Source: Muribaculaceae bacterium
GTDB taxonomy: Bacteria; Bacteroidota; Bacteroidia; Bacteroidales; Muribaculaceae
Direction: 5' to 3'
DNA: 19,741 nucleotides
Assembly (NCBI GenBank): GCA_029056365.1
Contig: JAIDBM010000074.1
Coordinates: 1 to 19,741, forward strand
The notes under the pieces are model-generated. The model worked only from the letters and a program-made list of their open reading frames with translations. It had not been told where the DNA came from and ran no database searches. Position 1 is the stretch's first letter; each line of letters opens with the position of its first letter. The position numbers and the translations under genes are program-made. Shown in pieces: positions 14,473-19,741 of this stretch.

Positions 14473-16919
14473 ACGCAAAACAAATATTGACTGCCGCCGT
14501 GATGGCATCGGCCTTCAGTGCCGGTGCGAATGTGGTTGCGCATTTCCCGATGGATATCAGCGGGGGACGGATCAGTGAGACTGTGAGCGGCGACAGATTT
14601 GAGGTCGAGGGGCATTTCGCTCCCGAGTCGGTGGCCGGAGCAGTGGGCGATGCCATGCGCTTCGACGGCTATACTTCAAAGGTGAATGCCCGCATCGGAA
14701 ATGTAATTGCCGATGCTTCGCAGGCAACCATATCGCTTTGGGTTGCAGTTCCGTCTTATCCGATAGTGCGGATCGACGAGCAGACAAACGTAAAGGTGAC
14801 TATCGCAAGCTGCCTCGATGAATCCGCAAGGAACGGCTTCGGCTTTTTCCTCGGCTTTGACGGCAAGTACAGTTTCCGCACCTATGTGGGCGGATGGCCG
14901 GTTGATATAAACGTGGATGAACCCTTGCCCACTTACCAGTGGTGTAACCTGGTGGCTGTGGTCTATGCCGATGCCGGTGTGGTGAAACTATACAACAATG
15001 GAGAGCTGGTGGGGCAGAGCCGTTGCACCGGCAACTATTCGTTGAAGGCGGCCGACTTTGTAATGGGCCAGGGGCCGACCGACAATTACATGGGTCCGTT
15101 CCAGCTTATGGCCTACAACGGTCTGATTGATGACATCCGGGTAATGGACAATGCATTGAGCGAATCGGATATAAAATCGGCCAAGGCGGAGAATCCGGCA
15201 AATCTGGATATTCCGGAGAGCCGTTTCGCCAACGACATTCTGCGCCCGCGCTTTCACGGTATGCCTGCCGCAGCCTGGACCAACGAGTGCCACGGCATGA
15301 CCTGGGCCGACGGACGTTTTCATCTGTTCTTCCAGAAAAATGCCGATGGCCCGTATATGGCGCGTCTGCACTGGGGTCATATAAGCAGTGAAAACCTCTA
15401 CGACTGGCGTGAAGAGAAAATAGCCATAGCTCCCGGAGCTCCTTACGATATAAAAGGCTGCTGGAGCGGCTGTGTGTTCACCGATTCGGAAATAAACGGC
15501 GGCAAACCCACTGCCATTTATACTGCAGTGGATTATGCCAGAGCAAGCATTGCCATGGCCACTCCCGACGATGCCGCGCTGCTCAACTGGTCGAAGTACG
15601 ACCGCAACCCTATAATAGCAAACCGGCCTGACGGCCTGAGCGATGACTTCCGCGACCCCTATTTCTTCCGTCATAACGGTAACGCATACATCATCGTAGG
15701 TTCTTCGAAGAATGGTGTCGGCACAACTACCCTCCACCGCTACTATCCGGCAAGCAACACCTGGTCGAACAACGGTGACCTGTTCTTCACCGGCAGAAAT
15801 GCCGCCCAGGCCGGACGTTTCTGGGAGATGCCCACGGTGACACCGATGGAAAACGGACAATGGCTTTTCACCGCCACCCCGCTGGAGACATCGACAGGAG
15901 TGCGTACGCTCTACTGGACCGGTTCGATTGATGCGGACGGACATTTCCAGCCGGCGTCGAATTTCACTACTCCCAAACAGGTTGAGCTTATAAGCCGCGA
16001 TGGATTCGGTTTGCTTTCGCCTACTATATACCAGCATGAGGGCAAGACCATAGCGCTCGGCATTGTGCCTGATAAGCTTGGCAGTGAGGATAACTGGAAC
16101 CTCGGTTGGGCACACTGCTATTCGCTTCCGCGTGAATGGCGTCTGAACGACAAGGGCGAACTGCTGCAGAAGCCCTACGAAGGCCTTGCCGGAATGAGAG
16201 GCGCTACTACGTTCTCGCGCAGAAATTTCGACTTGAACGGTTCGGTCGATCTTTCGCCTGTAAGCGGACGGCGCATAGAGCTACTGGGTGAATTCGAAGT
16301 AGGCAGCACTCCGTTCGGATTTCGGGTGTTCAAGAATGCAAAGGCTTCGGCTACAATTCTTTATAATCCGAATACCGGACAGCTGACTTGCGATTTCAGC
16401 CGCCTTGCACGTCTGATAAACGACGGCGGTGTGTATAACGGTGTGTATACCTGCTCGCTGCCGGAATTTCTGCGCGGCGGAAGCATAATGAAGCTGAATG
16501 TGTTCGTCGACCATTCGATTGTGGACATATTCGTGAACGACAGCTGGGCTACATCAATACGTATTTTTGCTACTGACACTGATGCCGATGGTGCCGAAGT
16601 GTACAGTGTGGGCGGAGATGTAAAGGTTCGCAGTCTTGACGCATGGAATCTCGATGGATGGAGTTTCGGCGGTATTGGTGATGTTGCAGGCAATGATAAA
16701 ACTATTGAATTCGGCATCGAGGGCGACCGGATCTGTTTTTCCTCTCCCCTGGCCGATGATGCCCAGATTGGTATATTCGACATCCAGGGCCGTATGGTGT
16801 ATTCGCGCAGCCTGCCTGCCGGCACCGAAAGTGTGTCGACAGAACTCGACGGCCATTATGTGGTGAGTGTTCTTTGCTGCGGCAAACGGGAGAACCGTAC
16901 CGTACGGTTCGGGAAGTGA
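14469..16919 (+). CDS. LamG-GH32 protein with altered nucleophile motif and C-terminal sorting-like domain
   Basis: Chosen start ATG 14469 (816 residues) gives a signal peptide (1-20, MNAKQILTAAVMAS...) and overlaps the previous stop as ATGA, implying translational coupling. The upstream in-frame ATG at 14430 would bury the signal. Residues about 23-240 are a LamG/concanavalin-like domain (lectin-type sandwich ending GLIDDIRVMDNALS). The GH32 five-bladed propeller begins at about 255. Its first motif reads WTNECHG (E273) instead of WMNDPNG. RDP (D396) and the acid/base motif WEMP (E453, for ECP) are present. A GH32 C-terminal beta sandwich follows (VFVDHSIVDIFVND, about 678-691). Residues about 750-816 look like a type IX-type sorting domain (IGIFDIQGRMV, GHYVVSVL). 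By family this is a fructan hydrolase at the cell surface, possibly the endo-acting enzyme of the locus. The Asp-to-Glu change leaves activity open. Confidence 0.85.
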   Translation: MNAKQILTAAVMASAFSAGANVVAHFPMDISGGRISETVSGDRFEVEGHFAPESVAGAVGDAMRFDGYTSKVNARIGNVIADASQATISLWVAVPSYPIVRIDEQTNVKVTIASCLDESARNGFGFFLGFDGKYSFRTYVGGWPVDINVDEPLPTYQWCNLVAVVYADAGVVKLYNNGELVGQSRCTGNYSLKAADFVMGQGPTDNYMGPFQLMAYNGLIDDIRVMDNALSESDIKSAKAENPANLDIPESRFANDILRPRFHGMPAAAWTNECHGMTWADGRFHLFFQKNADGPYMARLHWGHISSENLYDWREEKIAIAPGAPYDIKGCWSGCVFTDSEINGGKPTAIYTAVDYARASIAMATPDDAALLNWSKYDRNPIIANRPDGLSDDFRDPYFFRHNGNAYIIVGSSKNGVGTTTLHRYYPASNTWSNNGDLFFTGRNAAQAGRFWEMPTVTPMENGQWLFTATPLETSTGVRTLYWTGSIDADGHFQPASNFTTPKQVELISRDGFGLLSPTIYQHEGKTIALGIVPDKLGSEDNWNLGWAHCYSLPREWRLNDKGELLQKPYEGLAGMRGATTFSRRNFDLNGSVDLSPVSGRRIELLGEFEVGSTPFGFRVFKNAKASATILYNPNTGQLTCDFSRLARLINDGGVYNGVYTCSLPEFLRGGSIMKLNVFVDHSIVDIFVNDSWATSIRIFATDTDADGAEVYSVGGDVKVRSLDAWNLDGWSFGGIGDVAGNDKTIEFGIEGDRICFSSPLADDAQIGIFDIQGRMVYSRSLPAGTESVSTELDGHYVVSVLCCGKRENRTVRFGK

Positions 16920-16959
16920 TAAGATAAAAAGATAAAAAAGGTTTGTAATATGTTTTCCG

Positions 16960-17000
16960 GCCTGGCTGCGTGCTTCTTTTCGCAGCCAGGCTATTTTTTT
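16960..17000 (+). terminator. Intrinsic terminator of the susC operon
   Basis: A perfect 11-bp GC-rich stem (GCCTGGCTGCG at 16960-16970 with 16981-16991), 10-nt loop and a run of seven Ts at 16994-17000, 40 bases after the GH32 stop. A strong Rho-independent terminator that sets the end of the operon. Confidence 0.9.
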
Positions 17001-17023
17001 GCAAGGATATATGAAATTTCCGT

Positions 17024-17068
17024 CATTGTATCGTCTGTTATATCAGTTGCAACATTTATGATAATGCA
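17024..17068 (+). promoter_or_regulatory. Putative HTCS operator upstream of the third DUF4960 gene
   Basis: Second strong copy of the module found before susC. A direct repeat with 12-base period (ATTGTATC at 17025-17032, GTTATATC at 17037-17044) is followed by AGTTGCAA, TTAT, ATAAT, CA at 17045-17068. The block starts 40 nt before the -7 box, exactly as at susC. This implies co-activation of this monocistronic gene with the operon. Confidence 0.6.
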
Positions 17069-17084
17069 AAGGATTGAATACAAG

Positions 17085-17092
17085 TAATTTTG
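17085..17092 (+). promoter_or_regulatory. -7 box of the third DUF4960 gene
   Basis: TAATTTTG, a full match to TAnnTTTG, 46 nt before the ATG at 17139. It is followed by CT as at the susC promoter. No -33 TTTG at usual spacing. Confidence 0.65.
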
Positions 17093-17138
17093 CTGTGTGA
17101 AATAAAAATTGTAAAACCATTTGAAACATTGTCACAAC

Positions 17139-18245
17139 ATGAAAAACCTATTACTCCATCGTATCGGAGCAGCAGCACTCGCTCTTACAGCTGTTGTAGC
17201 CGCTAATGCAGAAGGAACACGTACAGCCATGCTCATTGGAGGCACCGGCATCGACAACCTCAACTCGCAGGAGGCAGCTGCCGCCAACTATATGAAAAAC
17301 GAGGTGGGTGGCGATATCATCACCACATCGGACCTCAATAAAATCGATGCATCGGTCTACGACTGTATCTGGATTCATATCGACCGTGTGAACATCACCA
17401 AGGGTTGGGAGAATCTGCCCGACGGCTTCAGTTCACCGACATTGTCCAGCGCCCTGAAGCAGTATGTTGCCGATGGCGGCAATCTGTATCTGAGCAAATA
17501 TGCCACACAGCTGCTTGTGCCTATGGAGCGCATCGAGGGAACATATGCCCCCGGCATAGTTACTGAAAACGGCGAAGGCGGCGAAGGAACCGATGTATGG
17601 ACCATCAACGCGCATCTGGGTTACTGGAAGGGTTACCTCGCCCCGGAGGAAGATCGTGATGTAACTCAGGTATACGACCGTCGCAACCACAAGATTTATA
17701 ATGATTTGAGCGTATGGCCCGCTCATTGCGGCCTTGGCTTCAGTGAATTCGAAACCGATACTTACCCCATGGAGGGTACCGGCGACGGTTCGGCCATGCA
17801 CCGCGAGGACCATAACTGTATGTGGGACCTGAACTCATATCAATACACCGCCGAGGGCCGCAATACCATGGAGATGTTCGAGGCTCAGACAAACTCGGTG
17901 GTAATCGGCACATGGGGTCATGTGGTGGACTTCGCGGTGGCCGGTGTAGTAGAATTCCTTCCCGAAGCCGAGGGTAAAGGAACTGTAATCGCCAATGGTC
18001 TGGCTGCCTGCGAATGGGCTCCCCGCAGCGGTGTGAACAAGTTCCACAACAACCTTGAGAAGATGACATCGAACGTACTCAATTATCTGAGCGGACACGG
18101 TTCAAGCTCGGTATCAGGTGTCGAAGTAGCCGAGCCTGCCGCAGAGGCTGTATATTATAATCTTCAGGGTGTGCGTGTAGCTCAGCCGACCGAAGGTCTG
18201 TATATCAAGGTTGAAGGCCGCAAGGCAACAAAAGTTGTTCTCTGA
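17139..18245 (+). CDS. Secreted DUF4960-like protein with C-terminal tail (third paralog)
   Basis: A 368-residue protein. The frame could begin at a TTG at 17121, but the ATG at 17139 gives a proper signal peptide (residues 1-24, ending VVAANA). No lipobox. The DUF4960-like domain (about 27-318) is closer to the operon lipoprotein than to the second paralog: IWIHIDR (77-83), GGNLYLSKYATQL (113-125), TYAPGI (135-140), DHNCMWDLN (224-232), GTWGHVVD (257-264). It has a longer middle section after the WTINAHLG strand. The FN3-like domain of the lipoprotein is missing. The end (YYNLQGVRV at 339-347, then GLYIKVEGRKATKVVL) is the short C-terminal tail of secreted Bacteroidales proteins. It has its own promoter and operator copy, so it is probably induced with the PUL. 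Likely an extra fructan-binding protein; enzymatic activity cannot be excluded. Confidence 0.8.
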   Translation: MKNLLLHRIGAAALALTAVVAANAEGTRTAMLIGGTGIDNLNSQEAAAANYMKNEVGGDIITTSDLNKIDASVYDCIWIHIDRVNITKGWENLPDGFSSPTLSSALKQYVADGGNLYLSKYATQLLVPMERIEGTYAPGIVTENGEGGEGTDVWTINAHLGYWKGYLAPEEDRDVTQVYDRRNHKIYNDLSVWPAHCGLGFSEFETDTYPMEGTGDGSAMHREDHNCMWDLNSYQYTAEGRNTMEMFEAQTNSVVIGTWGHVVDFAVAGVVEFLPEAEGKGTVIANGLAACEWAPRSGVNKFHNNLEKMTSNVLNYLSGHGSSSVSGVEVAEPAAEAVYYNLQGVRVAQPTEGLYIKVEGRKATKVVL

Positions 18246-18291
18246 CAAACGAAATAAAATAAACGGATACAAACGTTTGGTTCTTTAAGTG

Positions 18292-18329
18292 AAAAAGCGT
18301 TCTGCCTTCTTCCGGCGGAACGCTTTTTT
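18292..18329. terminator. Bidirectional terminator between convergent genes
   Basis: A 15-bp stem (18292-18306 with 18314-18328, one G-U pair) and a 7-nt loop. AAAAA on the left and TTTTTT on the right make it work in both directions. It lies 46 bases after the third DUF4960 gene and 12 bases beyond the end of the minus-strand MFS gene. Confidence 0.88.
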
Positions 18330-18340
18330 CATAGCTTCGC

Positions 18341-19531
18341 TCAATCGTGCAGTTTGCGTTTGATAAAGAACTTTCTTGTTGCGATGGCAATCAGAATTGT
18401 GCCTGTAATCTGGCTGGCCGCTGTGAACCAGAAAGCCCATCCGTAGCCGCAGTATTCGGTAAGGACTCCGCCTGCAAGCATGCCCAGACCCATGCCGAGG
18501 TCCCATGAGGTAAGAATTGATGAATTGGCAGTTCCGCGCTGGTCGTTGCGGGCAACGCAGATGAACATGTTCAGAAAGGCCGGATACATGCGGCCGTTGC
18601 CCAGACCTATGAGAATGGCCGAAGTGTAGAAGGCCCATTGGGTTTCCAGCAAAGCGAAAAGTGTGTAGCCAACCGCGCTTATCAAGGCGCCCTGCAATGC
18701 GTTTTGCGTGAGTCTGCCCCGTGCCAGCGACTTCACGCCCACCATCCGCGATGCGAACAGTCCGCAGCTTAGCAGCATGAAGAATGTTCCGGTGCCTTCG
18801 GTTATGCCCAGCACTTCTTTTGCATATATGGCCACATAATTGGCCATCACTCCCCAGCACATGGCAAATAGCAGTATGTTCACGGCCATGAGCCAGCCGC
18901 GGCTGAGAAAGAAGCGGTCGAGGCTCAGTGTGGTGTCGCGTATCACCTTTTCGCGTTTTGGCGGCTTTACGCTTGATGCGCTGACAAAGCCTAAAAACGC
19001 CACTGCAAGCGAAATCCAGAACAGCAGCTGAAAACTGCCCGATGCGCCATAGACCCATATCGCCACAGTCGGAGCTACCGCCATTGCGAGATTGTTGCTC
19101 AGGCCGTAATAGCCCACACCTTCGTTTCGACGGCTGCTCGGCACAACATCGATGGCCACTGTGCTGTTGGCTACGGTGGCGGCTCCGAAGGGCAGGCCGT
19201 GCAGTGTGCGCACTATGCCGAACATAAGCAGGGTTCCGGCTCCGATGTAGCCTGTGAAAAGAATGAAGAAGAAGAAAAAGCAGGTAACGAGCACACGCTT
19301 GCGGTCGAACGCATCCACTACATAACCGCTGAATGGCCTTACAATCAGTGCTGCCACTATATACCCCGACAGAACATATCCTATCATGGCCTTGTCGGCC
19401 GAGAATTCCTCGTCGAGATACAGCGGCAGCAGGGGAGTAAGCAGATAAAATGAAAAAAACAGCAGGAAGTTGCTGATCATCACCTGAATGTAATTGCGGT
19501 TCCATAACCGCTCTCTGGCAATCTTTTCCAT
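18341..19531 (-). CDS. Major facilitator superfamily (MFS) transporter
   Basis: A 396-residue inner-membrane protein, normal MFS length, with about 12 hydrophobic segments. After the second helix it has GYVVDAFDRKRVL, a form of MFS motif A. The repeat half begins near residue 205 (RGWLMAVNILLFAMCWGVMANYV). The N-terminal half (VRTLHGLPFGAATVANSTVAIDVVP) resembles the YhhS/AraJ-like group of putative sugar or drug efflux carriers rather than the FucP-like hexose permeases used for fructose uptake in known PULs. Its promoter lacks the PUL operator and it is convergent with the PUL, so it is probably a flanking gene with its own role. Substrate unknown. Confidence 0.88.
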   Translation of the reverse strand: MEKIARERLWNRNYIQVMISNFLLFFSFYLLTPLLPLYLDEEFSADKAMIGYVLSGYIVAALIVRPFSGYVVDAFDRKRVLVTCFFFFFILFTGYIGAGTLLMFGIVRTLHGLPFGAATVANSTVAIDVVPSSRRNEGVGYYGLSNNLAMAVAPTVAIWVYGASGSFQLLFWISLAVAFLGFVSASSVKPPKREKVIRDTTLSLDRFFLSRGWLMAVNILLFAMCWGVMANYVAIYAKEVLGITEGTGTFFMLLSCGLFASRMVGVKSLARGRLTQNALQGALISAVGYTLFALLETQWAFYTSAILIGLGNGRMYPAFLNMFICVARNDQRGTANSSILTSWDLGMGLGMLAGGVLTEYCGYGWAFWFTAASQITGTILIAIATRKFFIKRKLHD

Positions 19532-19549
19532 ACACTATATTTTGGTATG

Positions 19550-19557
19550 CAAAGGTA
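19550..19557 (-). promoter_or_regulatory. -7 box of the MFS gene
   Basis: On the minus strand TACCTTTG, a full match to TAnnTTTG, 18 nt before the ATG at 19531. That leaves a very short leader. The 19558-19741 remainder shows no further gene I can support. Confidence 0.55.
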
Positions 19558-19741
19558 CGGAAAAGTTTTCAATCGGCCTATGTGGCCGTTGTGATTCATG
19601 TGCGATGTCATTTTTTGTGGGAAGCGGTCATGAACGCCGTATATCTTAGACACAGTTCCCCAATAAAGAGTATCTGCAACTTTATTGCAAAGAACGCTTT
19701 GAGAATATCCCCAAGGCAATGACGTAGTATTTGACTAAAAC

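Noticed and set aside
18270..18279. Ten-base palindrome CAAACGTTTG resembling a LacI-type half operator.
   Set aside because: It lies after the stop codon and before the terminator, away from any promoter, and is too short to mean much.
18285..19535. A 416-codon minus-strand frame overlapping the MFS gene.
   Set aside because: It is an alternative frame of the same strand rich in Arg, His and Cys, without membrane segments. The other frame encodes a clear 12-helix transporter with MFS motif A.
19650..19724. Short plus-strand frame near the right edge with a protein-like look (NKEYLQLYCKERF), suggesting a gene or transposase remnant.
   Set aside because: Only 25 codons, about what chance gives, no start codon context and no family I can name. 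The overlapping minus-strand frame is no better.
1..19741. CRISPR arrays, tRNA or rRNA genes, insertion sequences and phage genes.
   Set aside because: I looked for regular repeats, cloverleaf-like sequences, transposase motifs and terminal repeats and saw none.

Overview
The window reads as a fructan (levan or inulin type) polysaccharide utilization locus (PUL) from a gut Bacteroidota, order Bacteroidales. The basis is a SusC/SusD pair, two hybrid two-component systems (HTCS), GH32 enzymes, and promoters with the Bacteroidota -7 box TAnnTTTG and A-rich, Shine-Dalgarno-poor leaders. Moderate G+C coding sequence and YYNLQG-type C-terminal tails suggest the Muribaculaceae/Prevotella side of the order. 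That placement is inference, because no rRNA or marker gene is present.

Layout. (1) 1-1062, minus strand: N-terminal 354 residues of a canonical GH32 enzyme that runs off the left edge. (2) 1253-4024 and 4296-7028, plus strand: two tandem paralogous HTCS proteins. Each has a periplasmic-binding-protein-like sugar sensor, one membrane helix, a histidine kinase, a receiver and an AraC-type DNA-binding domain, which is the architecture of the fructose sensor BT1754 of B. thetaiotaomicron. A terminator separates them and each has its own promoter. (3) 7249-16919, plus strand: a five-gene operon of susC, susD, a surface lipoprotein with a DUF4960-like domain, a second secreted DUF4960-like protein, and a LamG-GH32 protein translationally coupled to the preceding gene. 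A strong terminator ends it at 16960-17000. (4) 17139-18245, plus strand: a third DUF4960-like protein as its own transcription unit. (5) 18341-19531, minus strand: an MFS transporter convergent with it, sharing a bidirectional terminator. The last 200 bases hold only its promoter and nothing else I can recognise.

How it would work (inference from the characterised levan PUL). Surface lipoproteins and secreted proteins bind and cut fructan. SusC/SusD import oligosaccharides through the outer membrane. A periplasmic GH32, possibly the partial one, releases fructose. Fructose binds the HTCS sensors, which activate the enzyme and transport promoters. No fructose permease or fructokinase is visible; they may lie beyond the left edge.

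Most notable observations: (a) a nearly identical regulatory block lies at exactly the same distance from the -7 box upstream of susC and of the third DUF4960 gene, and its core recurs, weaker, at the same spacing upstream of the minus-strand GH32 gene; (b) the LamG-GH32 protein has Glu where GH32 enzymes have the catalytic Asp nucleophile (WTNECHG for WMNDPNG), with the other two catalytic residues intact; (c) one locus has three diverged DUF4960-like paralogs with two different apparent anchoring modes; (d) the sensors are tandemly duplicated and carry lipobox-like N-termini.
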